A stretch of DNA of 64,000 nucleotides from Paenibacillus fonticola DSM 21315 (GTDB taxonomy: Bacteria; Bacillota; Bacilli; Paenibacillales; Paenibacillaceae): NCBI RefSeq assembly GCF_000381905.1, contig NZ_KB907246.1, forward strand, positions 186,001 through 250,000, written 5' to 3'. The translations under genes and the position numbers were made by a program. Each line of letters opens with the position of its first letter. Positions within the stretch are counted from its first letter, which is position 1. Positions 26,436-36,757 of this stretch are shown here, in pieces. The notes under the pieces were generated by a model that was given only the letters and a program-made list of their open reading frames with translations, was not told the origin of the DNA and did not search any database.

Positions 26436-28430
26436 ATGAGTGATATTGTCTTTAGCAACAATAAATTTGAAATTGTTTCCGAATTTTCCCCTCAAGGCGA
26501 CCAGCCTTCGGCGATTGATGAGCTGGCCGAGGGGATTCGGCAAGGTAAGAGACATCAGACTCTGCTTGGAGCGACGGGTACGGGCAAGACGTTTACGATC
26601 GCCCAGACAATTGCCAGGCTAGGTCGTCCCACGCTCGTTATCGCTCATAATAAGACGCTGGCCGCGCAGCTTGCGAGCGAATTCAAAGAATTCTTTCCTA
26701 ACAACTCCGTAGATTACTTCGTCAGCTATTATGACTACTATCAGCCGGAAGCTTATATTCCATCCTCCGACACGTATATCGAGAAAGATTCAAGTATTAA
26801 CGAAGAAATCGACAAGCTGAGGCACTCCGCGACCAGTTCCTTGTTCGAACGGCGGGATGTCATTATTGTGGCTAGCGTGTCGTGCATATACGGTCTCGGT
26901 TCCCCGATGGAGTACCGTGATCTTGTGCTCTCTTTACGGATAGGCATGGAGCGGCCGCGCAATCAAATTTTGAGCCGGCTGGTCGATATCCAGTATCAGC
27001 GGAACGACATCAACTTCGTGCGGGGTACGTTTCGTGTGCGCGGTGATGTATTGGAGGTTTTTCCGGCTTCCAAAGGGGAGCAGGCGGTGCGGATCGAGTT
27101 TTTCGGCGATGAGATTGAGCGGATTACGGAAATCGACGTGCTGACGGGAGAGTTGGTGGGGGAACGCGATCATGTGGCTATTTTCCCGGCCTCTCACTTC
27201 GTTACCCAGGAAGAGACGATGCGCATTGCGATCAAGAATATTGAAAGAGAGCTAGAGGAACAGCTTGAGCTGTTCCGCTCACAGGGCAAACTGCTGGAAG
27301 CGCAGCGACTGGAGCAGCGTACCCGTTATGATATCGAAATGATGAAGGAAGTTGGATTTTGCTCAGGGATCGAGAACTACTCCGGGCCGCTGACTTTCCG
27401 GGAGCGGGGGGCGACGCCGTATACGTTGCTCGATTATTTTCCGGACGATTTGCTGATTGTTGTGGATGAGTCCCATGTCACGCTGCCGCAGATCCGGGCG
27501 ATGTACAACGGGGACCAGGCGCGGAAAACGGTGCTTGTCGAACACGGTTTCCGGCTGCCTTCGGCGCTCGATAACCGTCCGCTGCGGTTCGAGGAGTTCG
27601 AGGAGAAGGCGAACCAGCTGATATACGTATCCGCCACGCCGGGCCCCTACGAGATTGAGCATACGGATAAAATGGTAGAGCAAATTATCCGCCCGACAGG
27701 CCTGCTCGATCCGATCATTGAAGTGCGCCCGACGAAAGGGCAAATCGATGATCTTATCGGAGAGATTCAGGATCGCCTGGAGAAGGACGAACGGGTACTG
27801 GTTACGACGCTGACGAAAAAGATGGCCGAGGACCTGACCGATTATTTGAAGGAAATTGGCATTAAGGTGCGTTATCTGCATTCTGACATCAAAACGCTGG
27901 AGCGGATGAGCATATTGCGCGACCTGCGGCTGGGCACCTTTCATGTGCTCATCGGCATCAATTTGCTGCGGGAAGGTCTTGATTTGCCAGAGGTATCGCT
28001 CGTAGCGATTCTGGATGCGGATAAGGAAGGCTTCCTTCGTTCTGAACGCTCGCTGATTCAGACGATTGGCCGGGCTGCCCGGAACTCTGAAGGACGCGTG
28101 CTTATGTATGGCGACAAGATTACGGACTCGATGGACAAAGCGATTAAGGAGACGGAGCGCCGCCGCGCGATTCAGATCGCTTACAACGAGCAGCATGGGA
28201 TTACTCCGCAGACGATCCGCAAAAAGGTGCGCGACGTTATCGAGGCAACCCGCGTTGCCGAGAGCAAGAGCGAATACCTGGCTGATGTCGGCAAGGGTAA
28301 AATGTCCAAGCGCGATCGTCAGGCGATGATCGGCCGTCTGGAGGTCGAGATGAAGGAAGCGGCCAAGAACCTGCAATTCGAACGGGCCGCAGAGCTGCGG
28401 GATGCTATTCTCGAGCTCAAGGCCGAGTAA
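26436..28430 (+). CDS. uvrB: Excinuclease ABC subunit B
   Basis: A 664-residue DNA repair helicase-like protein. Walker A GATGTGKT (about residue 46), the damage-verifying beta hairpin [20 protein letters not shown], Walker B VVDESHVT, helicase motifs QTIGRAARN, and the C-terminal UVR domain that binds UvrC ([19 protein letters not shown]). It takes damaged DNA from UvrA and recruits UvrC. Its ribosome binding site is weak (AAGGGTGATGTTGGACA). It is followed 43 bases later by uvrA and is preceded by a LexA-like promoter. Confidence 0.98.
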   Translation: MSDIVFSNNKFEIVSEFSPQGDQPSAIDELAEGIRQGKRHQTLLGATGTGKTFTIAQTIARLGRPTLVIAHNKTLAAQLASEFKEFFPNNSVDYFVSYYDYYQPEAYIPSSDTYIEKDSSINEEIDKLRHSATSSLFERRDVIIVASVSCIYGLGSPMEYRDLVLSLRIGMERPRNQILSRLVDIQYQRNDINFVRGTFRVRGDVLEVFPASKGEQAVRIEFFGDEIERITEIDVLTGELVGERDHVAIFPASHFVTQEETMRIAIKNIERELEEQLELFRSQGKLLEAQRLEQRTRYDIEMMKEVGFCSGIENYSGPLTFRERGATPYTLLDYFPDDLLIVVDESHVTLPQIRAMYNGDQARKTVLVEHGFRLPSALDNRPLRFEEFEEKANQLIYVSATPGPYEIEHTDKMVEQIIRPTGLLDPIIEVRPTKGQIDDLIGEIQDRLEKDERVLVTTLTKKMAEDLTDYLKEIGIKVRYLHSDIKTLERMSILRDLRLGTFHVLIGINLLREGLDLPEVSLVAILDADKEGFLRSERSLIQTIGRAARNSEGRVLMYGDKITDSMDKAIKETERRRAIQIAYNEQHGITPQTIRKKVRDVIEATRVAESKSEYLADVGKGKMSKRDRQAMIGRLEVEMKEAAKNLQFERAAELRDAILELKAE

Positions 28431-28473
28431 TATATAAGTAAACATTTTTGTTGTACCAAGGAGATGAAATCTA

Positions 28474-31332
28474 TTGGCCAGTGAGAATATTGTCATTAAA
28501 GGCGCCAGGGCGCACAACCTAAAAAACATAGATATTACGATTCCGCGCGACAAGTTCGTAGTATTGACCGGGCTCAGCGGATCAGGAAAATCCTCGCTGG
28601 CCTTCGATACGATTTATGCGGAAGGACAGCGCCGTTACGTGGAGTCGTTGTCGGCGTATGCCCGTCAATTTTTGGGCCAGATGGAGAAGCCGGATGTTGA
28701 CTCGATTGATGGCTTGTCCCCGGCGATTTCGATCGATCAGAAGACGACGAGCCGCAACCCGCGCTCAACGGTAGGGACAGTAACGGAAATTTATGATTAT
28801 TTGCGGCTCTTATTCGCCCGAATCGGGCATCCGCACTGCCCCGAGCATGGCATCGAAATTACTTCCCAGACCGTAGAGCAGATGGTCGACCGGATTATGC
28901 AGTATCCGGAGAAGACCAGACTGCAAATTTTATCGCCGGTAATTTCCGGGAAGAAGGGCGAGCACAAGAGCCTTTTTGCCGAAATTTCCAAGCAGGGCTT
29001 TGTCCGTGTCCGGGTAGACGGGGAGCAGCGCGATCTTTCCGAGAATATCGAGCTGGAGAAAAACAAGAAGCACTCTATCGAAGTGATCGTCGACCGGATC
29101 GTCATTAAGGAAGAGGTGCGGAGCCGCCTGGCGGACTCTATCGAAACCGCGCTCAAAATGTCAGGCGGCCAGCTGCTGGTCGACATTATCGGCCAGGAGG
29201 AGCTGCGCTTCAGCTCGAATTTCGCCTGCCCGATTTGCGGATTCAGCATCGAAGAGCTGTCGCCGCGGATGTTTTCCTTCAACAGTCCCTTCGGGGCTTG
29301 CCCGGAATGTGACGGACTCGGCGCGAAGATGATCATCGATCCGGAGCTGCTCATTCCGAATCCGAACAAGAGCATTGAAGAGGGCGCGTTTGAAGCCTGG
29401 GCGGGCAGCACGTCCAACTACTATCCTCAGTTCCTTAAATCGGTATGCGAGCATTATCATATTCCGCAGGATGTGCCCGTCAGCGAACTGACGAAGGAGC
29501 ATATGGATACACTGCTGTACGGTACGGGCAGTACGAAGATTCGTTTTCGATACCAGAATGATTTTGGTATGAGCAAAGATGCTTACGTTACGTTTGAAGG
29601 TATCGTGCACAATTTGGAGCGGCGTTATAGAGATACGGCTTCCGAGGGTATTCGTGAGTTCATTGAAGAGTTTATGGGCTCCAAGCCGTGCGGAACCTGC
29701 AAAGGGCATCGCCTGAAAAAAGAAACCCTGGCCGTGACGATCAACGAGCGGAATATGGCTTACGTGACCAGTCTATCGATCGGTGAGGCAAGGAATTTCT
29801 TTGACGGCCTAAGCTTAAGTGAGAAAGAGACGACCATTGCCCATATGATCTTGAAGGAAATTAACAGCCGTCTCGGCTTTCTTGTCAATGTGGGCTTGGA
29901 TTATTTGACGCTGAGCCGTGCAGCCGGAACGTTATCCGGCGGTGAAGCGCAGCGCATCAGATTGGCTACACAGATCGGCTCTAGTCTGATGGGGGTCCTC
30001 TATATTTTGGACGAGCCCAGCATCGGGCTGCATCAGAGGGACAATGACCGGCTGATCTCTACTCTTGCGCATATGCGCGATCTGGGGAACACACTGATCG
30101 TCGTGGAGCATGATGAGGATACGATGATCGCCGCCGATTATATTATTGATATTGGCCCAGGAGCAGGGATGCACGGCGGGATGGTCGTTGCGCAGGGAAC
30201 GCCGGAGCAAGTTATGGCGGATCCGAACTCGCTTACCGGCCAATATTTAAGCGGCAAGAAGTTCATCCCCGTTAACCCGGATCGGCGCAAGCCCAACGGC
30301 CGCTGGCTGGAGATCAAGGGAGCCAAGGAGAACAATCTGAAGAACATCAATGTGAAGTTCCCGATTGGCGTGTTTACCGCGGTAACTGGAGTGTCCGGTT
30401 CCGGCAAATCAACGCTAGTAAACGAAATTTTGTATAAAACACTGGCCCGCGATCTGAACCGGGCGAAGGTGCGTCCTGGGCAGTACCGCGAGATTAAAGG
30501 CCTGGAGCATGTAGAGAAGGTCGTCGATATCGACCAGTCTCCGATCGGCCGGACGCCGCGCTCGAACCCGGCAACTTATACGGGCGTATTTGACGATATT
30601 CGCGATCTTTTCTCGCAGACCTCGGAAGCGAAAGTTCGCGGCTATAAGAAAGGCCGCTTTAGCTTCAACATTAAAGGAGGGCGCTGCGAGGCCTGCCGGG
30701 GCGACGGGATTATCAAGATTGAAATGCACTTCCTGCCGGATGTTTACGTGCCGTGTGAAGTATGTAAAGGAAAGAGATACAACCGGGAAACGCTCGAGGT
30801 GAAATACAAGAACAAGAGCATAGCGGACGTGCTGGAAATGACAGTAGAAGTGGGAACTGAATTTTTCCAGAACATTCCGAAGGTACACCGCAAGCTGCAA
30901 ACCTTGCTTGATGTCGGATTGGGCTACATTAAATTAGGTCAGCCTGCCACCACGTTGTCCGGCGGTGAAGCACAGCGGGTGAAGCTCGCCTCCGAGCTGT
31001 ACCGGCGCAGTACCGGCAAGACCATCTACATTTTGGATGAGCCTACGACCGGGCTGCATGTGGACGATATCGACCGTTTGCTGAAAGTGCTGCATCGCTT
31101 AGTTGATTCGGGGGAAACGGTGCTTGTCATCGAGCACAATCTGGACGTCATTAAGACGGCAGACTATTTGGTTGACCTCGGCCCCGAGGGAGGCAGCGGA
31201 GGCGGAACGATTATCGCCACAGGCACGCCGGAAGACATAGCGGGTAACGAGCAATCCTATACCGGACGTTACTTGAAGCCAGTGCTGGAACGCGATACAC
31301 AGCGTACTAAGGAACTGCAGCTGCAAGGCTGA
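28474..31332 (+). CDS. uvrA: Excinuclease ABC subunit A
   Basis: A 952-residue damage-recognition ATPase with two ABC modules: Walker A motifs GLSGSGKSS (near residue 31) and GVSGSGKST (near 640), signatures [12 protein letters not shown] and [12 protein letters not shown], and zinc-finger cysteines in [23 protein letters not shown] and CEVCKGKR. The TTG start follows AAGGAGATGAAATC. It forms the UvrA2B complex in nucleotide excision repair and shares the SOS-type promoter of uvrB. Confidence 0.98.
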   Translation: MASENIVIKGARAHNLKNIDITIPRDKFVVLTGLSGSGKSSLAFDTIYAEGQRRYVESLSAYARQFLGQMEKPDVDSIDGLSPAISIDQKTTSRNPRSTVGTVTEIYDYLRLLFARIGHPHCPEHGIEITSQTVEQMVDRIMQYPEKTRLQILSPVISGKKGEHKSLFAEISKQGFVRVRVDGEQRDLSENIELEKNKKHSIEVIVDRIVIKEEVRSRLADSIETALKMSGGQLLVDIIGQEELRFSSNFACPICGFSIEELSPRMFSFNSPFGACPECDGLGAKMIIDPELLIPNPNKSIEEGAFEAWAGSTSNYYPQFLKSVCEHYHIPQDVPVSELTKEHMDTLLYGTGSTKIRFRYQNDFGMSKDAYVTFEGIVHNLERRYRDTASEGIREFIEEFMGSKPCGTCKGHRLKKETLAVTINERNMAYVTSLSIGEARNFFDGLSLSEKETTIAHMILKEINSRLGFLVNVGLDYLTLSRAAGTLSGGEAQRIRLATQIGSSLMGVLYILDEPSIGLHQRDNDRLISTLAHMRDLGNTLIVVEHDEDTMIAADYIIDIGPGAGMHGGMVVAQGTPEQVMADPNSLTGQYLSGKKFIPVNPDRRKPNGRWLEIKGAKENNLKNINVKFPIGVFTAVTGVSGSGKSTLVNEILYKTLARDLNRAKVRPGQYREIKGLEHVEKVVDIDQSPIGRTPRSNPATYTGVFDDIRDLFSQTSEAKVRGYKKGRFSFNIKGGRCEACRGDGIIKIEMHFLPDVYVPCEVCKGKRYNRETLEVKYKNKSIADVLEMTVEVGTEFFQNIPKVHRKLQTLLDVGLGYIKLGQPATTLSGGEAQRVKLASELYRRSTGKTIYILDEPTTGLHVDDIDRLLKVLHRLVDSGETVLVIEHNLDVIKTADYLVDLGPEGGSGGGTIIATGTPEDIAGNEQSYTGRYLKPVLERDTQRTKELQLQG

Positions 31333-31429
31333 GTGAAACACTGCCTATATGAGACACTGAGTATAAAATTAAACTGAAATTTAAAGTCGAGACTTATCAA
31401 GGAAAAGCCAAAATCCCCCGGTTTATCGT

Positions 31430-31460
31430 TCTTGATCCCTGCATTATTGCAGGGATCTTT
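31430..31460 (+). terminator. Terminator after uvrA
   Basis: GATCCCTGCA-TTA-TTGCAGGGATC runs into TTTCTG, about 100 bp past the stop codon. Confidence 0.75.
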
Positions 31461-31501
31461 CTGTTGCGGATAGAGGGCCGAGGGACAATAGATGTATTTT
31501 A

Positions 31502-31676
31502 GGTATTTAAATTCTACCTTTTAGGGTAACAAGCACAATTAACTGGAATTAATGTCATTAAAAAGAGAGTTATCGAGTAAAAAAGGAGATGGGAATGTTT
31601 TAAATACATCAAATCCATTAATTTCGTCGAACCCAGACATAGGCATGAAAATAGATACACTGATTACAGTTAAATT
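31502..31676 (+). repeat. Dispersed intergenic element, copy D (175 bp)
   Basis: GGTATTTAAA stands 33 nt before TTAACTGGAATTAATG, followed by CATTAAAA. Internal words AATCCA, CATAGGC and AAAATAGATA align with copies B and C without gaps. The right end ACAGTTAAATT is the complement of the AATTnAACTGn box. Confidence 0.65.
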
Positions 31677-31827
31677 AGCTTTGTGGGGGTCAGTGTTGGA
31701 ACCGAAGTTAGAGCTAAAGCTAAGATTTGCGCTAGAGTCAGATCTAGACCAGTAACCAATCCGACAGCGACTAGTCCAAACGACCAAGCCACGAGGCCGT
31801 CAAACTACGAACACGATACCACCAGAA

Positions 31828-31968
31828 CGCTAAGCACCAAACACCAAACACCAGAACACCAGAACGCTAAACACCAAAGACCAAACACCAAAGACCAAAC
31901 ACCAGAACACAAAACACCAGAACACAAAACACCAAAACACCAAAACACCAAAACACTAAAAACACCAA
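31828..31968. repeat. AACACCAAA-type simple repeat
   Basis: Units AACACCAA, AACACCAG and AAAGACCA repeat for about 140 bp. Strongly A/C-biased strand asymmetry; no gene. Confidence 0.75.
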
Positions 31969-32170
31969 CCCATCATACCGTCTAAGTGGGTGAAAAAAAG
32001 GACAAAAGTCAAGGAGAACCATTACTTCAATACCGTGATTGTTGATTAAATTTTGTCTAAATTGTGACAAATTCGCGTTTTGTTAGTTGTTCCTCTTGCA
32101 TCCGTACCAGAGGGAAGATAACATAGAGGGAGATGTGCATATACGTGAGTTTATAGAAGGGGGTTACGGC

Positions 32171-32383
32171 ATGCGACTGCTCGCAGAGGCGGCAGGGAAT
32201 ACATCAAACTTCAACGGTTTCGATATTTTTATGCTGCTGTTTACAGTAATTATTTTTATCGGCGTGGTGCGGTTGATGGTTGCCCGTCCGAAGAAGAATT
32301 TGTTTGCCATCGGTTTCGGCATCGTAAGTTTGCTCGTTTTCCTGGCATCGGATGCTGTGATGATCAGCGGCTGGTTCAAATAA
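32171..32383 (+). CDS. Small membrane protein, unknown
   Basis: A 70-residue protein with two hydrophobic helices (FMLLFTVIIFIGVVRLMV and AIGFGIVSLLVFLASDAVMI) joined by a basic ARPKKN turn. The ATG at 32171 is preceded by AAGGGGG at 7 bases. A terminator follows immediately, so it is a stand-alone transcript. Its length and layout recall small DUF2759-type membrane proteins of Bacillales, but I could not confirm that by eye. It probably sits in the cytoplasmic membrane. Confidence 0.75.
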   Translation: MRLLAEAAGNTSNFNGFDIFMLLFTVIIFIGVVRLMVARPKKNLFAIGFGIVSLLVFLASDAVMISGWFK

Positions 32384-32398
32384 ATTCGATTTGAAGCT

Positions 32399-32440
32399 AA
32401 AAGACACTTTGTTCGTTACAGGAACAGAGTGTCTTTTTAA
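32399..32440 (+). terminator. Terminator after the small membrane protein
   Basis: AAAAGACACT and TGTTC pair with GAACA and AGTGTCTTTT, followed by TAAT. Confidence 0.85.
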
Positions 32441-32491
32441 TACAAAGCCAATTAAATGGAAGTTTATTTAGTTTGAAAATATTAGTTGCCA

Positions 32492-32660
32492 GAAATTCAA
32501 TTTGAACAACTGTCTCGAAGATAAATTATTATTAGAAGCTCATCTTAAGCATGCTAACTCGAACATAAATCATTTTTAGAAGCTCATTTTGAGCACGCTA
32601 ACTCGAAGTTAATCACTTTCAGGGAGTTTATTTCGAGTATACTAATCTTGAGGATTCATC
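32492..32660. repeat. About 44-bp tandem array, four copies
   Basis: AGAAGCTCATnTTnAGCA with CTAACTCGAA occurs at 32534 and 32578, with weaker copies at 32492 and 32621. It fills the gap between two terminators. Confidence 0.7.
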
Positions 32661-32663
32661 GCA

Positions 32664-32696
32664 GAAGCCGGCCCCGTAGGGGAGACCGGCTTTTTT
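32664..32696 (+). terminator. Terminator-like hairpin without an upstream gene
   Basis: AAGCCGG-CCCC-GTA-GGGG-AGA-CCGGCTT is followed by TTTT. The nearest upstream stop codon is about 280 bp away and already has its own terminator, so this may end an unrecognised short RNA or act as an insulator before kinase 2. Confidence 0.65.
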
Positions 32697-32869
32697 CATA
32701 CGGGTGCGCATAGCGTCGTGGGAGATCTGTGCGGGCAGTGCACGATGGGGTAAGCTGTGTGCAGGAACGCATCCTGCGATAGCACCTGTCGGAGGGGGCA
32801 GCCAGTGCGCAGCAGTACATAGATTAAAGTACCTGTCGGAGACAGGGGGAGTTGTGGGAGGTTGAGCAA

Positions 32870-34957
32870 TTGAAGTTTAAAGGAATTCGTACCAAAATAT
32901 TTGTATCCATGATTGTAGTTACGTTGCTGCCGTTAAGTTTTGCTTCAGTTATTATATGGTACCAGATATCGAGCGATATTAAGGAAGATCTTCAATTTGC
33001 CAAGGTACGTACAGAACAGGATATGAAAGGAGCCATTGAGCAGTACATTCAGGCGTTAAATGAAACCGCTTACCAAATCTATTCCAATCCCGACCTCATT
33101 GAAAGTCTTACTTATAATACAGCCTATTTACCTAATGAGAGCCACACATATGATACGGTACGGGATATCCGGCAATTTTTTTTAAGTGTGTACAACAACT
33201 CGAGGGTTAAAGATATTGTTGGGCTGTATCTCATTAATGCGGATGAGGAGCCGGTGGGCAACTTTTTTCCCAGCATGTACCCCCGGATGAGTAATGCGTA
33301 TATTCAGCAACTCTTGGCGCAATCCAGGCAGGCAGAGGGACAGCCAGTGCTGTTATTCACATATGATAGCCTATATAATGAACCGATTATTCAGTACCTG
33401 TACCCGGTAAAGTCCCGCGGAATACCGACAGGGCTGCTGGTTATAGATATGCGTGAAGCTTACTTCCGCGAGCTTGTCGAAGGTTATAACGACTTCTATC
33501 AAGGCACTATTATTTTGACCGACTCTGCTGGCAGCATTCGTTATCATACGGATCGTGCAGTTGAAGAGGGAGTGTTCCAGCCGGCAGATCTTCCCGGGCA
33601 GCCCTTTATTATAAAGACGAGCCTCGGTACAGGAGACGGGACGTTATATTATACGTTTCATACCGATCCGAGTGTGTCGATTTTTCGCTATGGAATCATC
33701 GCGGCGATTGTGTTGTCAGGCATACTTGCGCTTATTTTTTCGTATTCGTTGAGCTACAGCATGACTAAGCCGATTGTGAAGCTGTTTCGAAAAATGGGCC
33801 ACATCCAGCGTGGAGATTATGCAGCAAGGGTGCATGTAAGCACAAATGATGAAATCGGATTTCTTGGCAGTCAATTTAATAAAATGGCGGAAACGATTCA
33901 GCAATTGATCGACCATGAGCTGAAGCTGCAGTTAACGAATCAGGAGAGTCAGATTAAGGCTTTGCAGGCGCAAATTTCGCCGCATTTTTTGTTTAATACG
34001 CTGCAGACGATGTCAAACATCGCACAAGTGAACGACGTACCGGATTTGAAGCTGATCTGTCAAAGCTTAAGCAATATGTACCGCTACAATATGAACATTC
34101 GCAATGAATGGGTTGAGGTAAAAGAAGAGATCATGCACATCCGCAATTATATGGTCATTATTAATAAACGGTATCCGGAGGGAATCCGGATTCGCTTCCA
34201 GATGGACGCGGATATTCGCGGCTATTTTATACCGAAGCTTATTTTACAGCCAATTGTAGAGAACGCGGTCGAGCATGGATTAATTCCGCTGCAGCACGGC
34301 AAGAAATTACTCAAAATATCCGCTAGGGTTGACGCAGAGCAGGGAAGGCTGCATATTTATGTACTGGATAACGGAATTGGGCTAAGTAAGGAACAATTAC
34401 AAAAGGTACAGCAGTCCCTTGACGGGGGAATGGGGCAAGCTGACAAGGGAGACGACTCCATTGGCCTAGTTAATGTCCACACTCGAATTCGGCTCATTTG
34501 TGGTGAGAGCTACGGATTGCAGATACGCAGTAAAAGTGGAGAAAACGGCGAAGGTGGTAAAATAAGTAAAAGTGGCATAGAAGGCAAAAGCAGTAAAAAC
34601 GGTGAAAACGGCGAAAGCAGTGGAAGCAACCAAAGCAGCCAGAGCAGTAAAGGCGGCAGTAACGGCAGTAACGGCGGTAATAGAAGTAACGGCAGTAAAG
34701 GCGGCAGTAACGGCAGTAACGGCAGTAACGGCAGTAACGGCAGTAATGGCAGTAATGGCAGTAATGGCAGTAATGGCAGTAAAGACAGTAACGGCAGTAA
34801 TGGCAGTAATGGCAGTAAAGACAGTAACGGCAGTAAAGACAGTAACGGCAGCAACAGCAGTAAAAGCAGAAACAGCAGTAACAGTAGCACGGGAACGTGT
34901 GTTACACTCGTCCTGCCTCTGCATGACAGGGTGAAACCAGTAAATCAGCTGCCATAA
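32870..34957 (+). CDS. Sensor histidine kinase, YesM family, with Gly-Ser-Asn repeat insertion (module 2)
   Basis: About 695 residues. Signal-anchor helix, extracellular sensor region, second helix near 290, HAMP linker, then the kinase core with phosphoacceptor His372 in QISPHFLFNTLQ, N box VENAVEHGL, G1 DNGIGL and G2 SIGLVNVHTRIRL. After YGLQIRSKSGE, where the family normally turns straight into the last strand (GTxVTLxLP), about 120 residues of GSN/GSK repeats are inserted before TGTCVTLVLP. The repeat is a 9-bp GGCAGTAAC array. I chose the TTG at 32870 behind GGGAGG. It is the partner of the regulator at 34991. The signal is unknown. Confidence 0.92.
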   Translation: MKFKGIRTKIFVSMIVVTLLPLSFASVIIWYQISSDIKEDLQFAKVRTEQDMKGAIEQYIQALNETAYQIYSNPDLIESLTYNTAYLPNESHTYDTVRDIRQFFLSVYNNSRVKDIVGLYLINADEEPVGNFFPSMYPRMSNAYIQQLLAQSRQAEGQPVLLFTYDSLYNEPIIQYLYPVKSRGIPTGLLVIDMREAYFRELVEGYNDFYQGTIILTDSAGSIRYHTDRAVEEGVFQPADLPGQPFIIKTSLGTGDGTLYYTFHTDPSVSIFRYGIIAAIVLSGILALIFSYSLSYSMTKPIVKLFRKMGHIQRGDYAARVHVSTNDEIGFLGSQFNKMAETIQQLIDHELKLQLTNQESQIKALQAQISPHFLFNTLQTMSNIAQVNDVPDLKLICQSLSNMYRYNMNIRNEWVEVKEEIMHIRNYMVIINKRYPEGIRIRFQMDADIRGYFIPKLILQPIVENAVEHGLIPLQHGKKLLKISARVDAEQGRLHIYVLDNGIGLSKEQLQKVQQSLDGGMGQADKGDDSIGLVNVHTRIRLICGESYGLQIRSKSGENGEGGKISKSGIEGKSSKNGENGESSGSNQSSQSSKGGSNGSNGGNRSNGSKGGSNGSNGSNGSNGSNGSNGSNGSNGSKDSNGSNGSNGSKDSNGSKDSNGSNSSKSRNSSNSSTGTCVTLVLPLHDRVKPVNQLP
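34530..34890. repeat. 9-bp GGCAGTAAY array inside the kinase 2 gene
   Basis: Near-perfect GGCAGTAAC and GGCAGTAAT units occupy 34653-34860, flanked by more degenerate AGTAAAGGC and GAAAACGGC words. Being a multiple of three it keeps the frame and adds Gly-Ser-Asn units. Confidence 0.9.
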
Positions 34958-34990
34958 TGGCCAGTTACATTTTTGGAAGGATGTGATTTT

Positions 34991-36652
34991 GTGAAGGTGC
35001 TCATCATTGATGACGAACATTCTGTACATGAGCAGCTGGAGAAGCTTATTCCCTGGGAGGAACTTGGCTGGCAAATCATAGGTCATGCCTTAAACGGCGA
35101 AGAAGCGAAGCAAATGACGATAGAATCCAAGCCCCATCTTATTATTACTGATATTAAAATGCCGCTTGTCGACGGATTGGAATATATGCAGTGGCTGCAA
35201 AATTCGGAAAATCCGGCCAAAGTAATTGTGCTCAGCGGTTATGGCGACTTCGAATATATTCGTCCGGCCTTTTTACAAGGAGCTGTCGATTACTTGCTGA
35301 AGCCGATTCAACAGGCAGAGCTTCTGAAAGTACTGGGCCAAGTCGTAGGGAAGTTCAATGAGGAATCGAAGGCGATGGAGGAAGAAATTAATGAGAAAGC
35401 GGTGCTGCAAACTAGCATCGTGCTATTGCAGGATCAATTGATGACGGAAATCATTGAGGGCACCTTGCAAGAGGAAAACGAAATGATTGTACGGGCAGAG
35501 CAAATCTTGCTGCAGCTTCCAGAACGGGGATACTATGTTGCGGTTGTTAGACTTACAGACCTTGATAGGCATGTGAACCTCCGATATGAGCGGGATCGGT
35601 CAGCTCTCTACTATGCAGTGCGAAATGTGCTCACGGAGTGTTTGTACGGATGGAACCTGCAGGGGGAAGTTTTTCGCAATTTGCAAAAAACAAATGAATT
35701 TCTGGTGCTTGCACAAGCCGGCGCTGAAAGGGAAGTCCAACTCCATGAAATGCTGCGCAGCCTACCTGGCTCCCTGCAGCATGCGGTAAGGGTTAAAATT
35801 CAGATTGGTGTCAGTCAACGCAAATCCCGCTTGGAGCATATACGAAATGGCTATTTGGAGGGAGTCCAGACTATAGAGTCGCTCAAGCTTGGAGAATACC
35901 GTGCTGCAACCTACAGGCAGAATATAGGGGAGATATCATCCAACCCGGTACCTGCATTACTGGCTTGGAAGGAGCTCGGGGAGATGCTGGAACTGCTCAT
36001 CAAAACAGGTTCGCTCAGGGACCGGCATGCGCTGCCGGCCAAAATGGAGCAGGCGATGCAGGAGGAAACGCTGCTGGAACTAAGCGGTATAGAGCTGAAG
36101 CAAGGAGTCCGATACATATTGAATGCCTTTGATTCCATTGATTCCATGCCTGCAGAAGACAACACGCTGTCTGTACTGCTTGAAACCATGAAATCAAGCG
36201 TGAATGAGCTTAGATATGATCTGCTCAGGCAGCAGACCGGAACCCTTATAGAGCACGTACTGCGCCATTATGTATCAGATATCAAAGCCATGAGCGGAAA
36301 ACAGCTTGTGGACGGGGTTATCCAATATACATTGGACCACTATCGGACAGTAACACTGGATGAAATATCGCAAAAATTTTTTATCAATAAAAATTATTTC
36401 TGTTCACTGTTCAAAAAGGAGACGGGAGACAGCTATTTGGAATATTTGACGAGTGTGCGAATGGAGGAGGCGAAGCTCTTGTTAAAGAATAGTGAGCTGA
36501 AGGCCTATGAAATTGCCGAACTGGTCGGGTATAGTGATCAACGGTATTTCAGTCAAGTATTTCGCAAGCATACCGGAATGAAGCCGACCGATTATCGTAA
36601 AACTGCAGTGGAAAAATCAGACCATTTAGGCCATTACGGGGCACAAGCTTAA
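34991..36652 (+). CDS. Response regulator, YesN/AraC type (module 2)
   Basis: About 553 residues. Receiver domain from KVLIIDDEHSVHEQ with phosphoacceptor Asp in LIITDIKMP, a middle region of about 330 residues, and a C-terminal AraC-type DNA-binding domain (VTLDEISQKFFINKNYFCSLF and YEIAELVGYSDQRYFSQVFRK). The GTG at 34991 follows AAGGATG; a TTG at 34973 would add six residues. It lies 33 bases after kinase 2 and before binding protein 2, so it should control that transporter. Confidence 0.92.
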   Translation: MKVLIIDDEHSVHEQLEKLIPWEELGWQIIGHALNGEEAKQMTIESKPHLIITDIKMPLVDGLEYMQWLQNSENPAKVIVLSGYGDFEYIRPAFLQGAVDYLLKPIQQAELLKVLGQVVGKFNEESKAMEEEINEKAVLQTSIVLLQDQLMTEIIEGTLQEENEMIVRAEQILLQLPERGYYVAVVRLTDLDRHVNLRYERDRSALYYAVRNVLTECLYGWNLQGEVFRNLQKTNEFLVLAQAGAEREVQLHEMLRSLPGSLQHAVRVKIQIGVSQRKSRLEHIRNGYLEGVQTIESLKLGEYRAATYRQNIGEISSNPVPALLAWKELGEMLELLIKTGSLRDRHALPAKMEQAMQEETLLELSGIELKQGVRYILNAFDSIDSMPAEDNTLSVLLETMKSSVNELRYDLLRQQTGTLIEHVLRHYVSDIKAMSGKQLVDGVIQYTLDHYRTVTLDEISQKFFINKNYFCSLFKKETGDSYLEYLTSVRMEEAKLLLKNSELKAYEIAELVGYSDQRYFSQVFRKHTGMKPTDYRKTAVEKSDHLGHYGAQA

Positions 36653-36757
36653 TATCTTCAACAAAAAACTGAATACTGTCTCATGCCTTTATGCAGGAAG
36701 AACCCCTACTATAAATGTAGATCAACAAACTTATCAAGAGAGGGGATCATCTTTCAT

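Noticed and set aside
32445..32475. Fifth copy of the 175-bp dispersed element
   Set aside because: AATTAAATGGAA resembles the inner box but the TTTAAA box 33 nt upstream and the right end are missing.
34466..35086. Val-Thr-Ala repeat protein antisense to kinase 2
   Set aside because: It is a shadow of the GGCAGTAAY array on the opposite strand and runs into the regulator gene.
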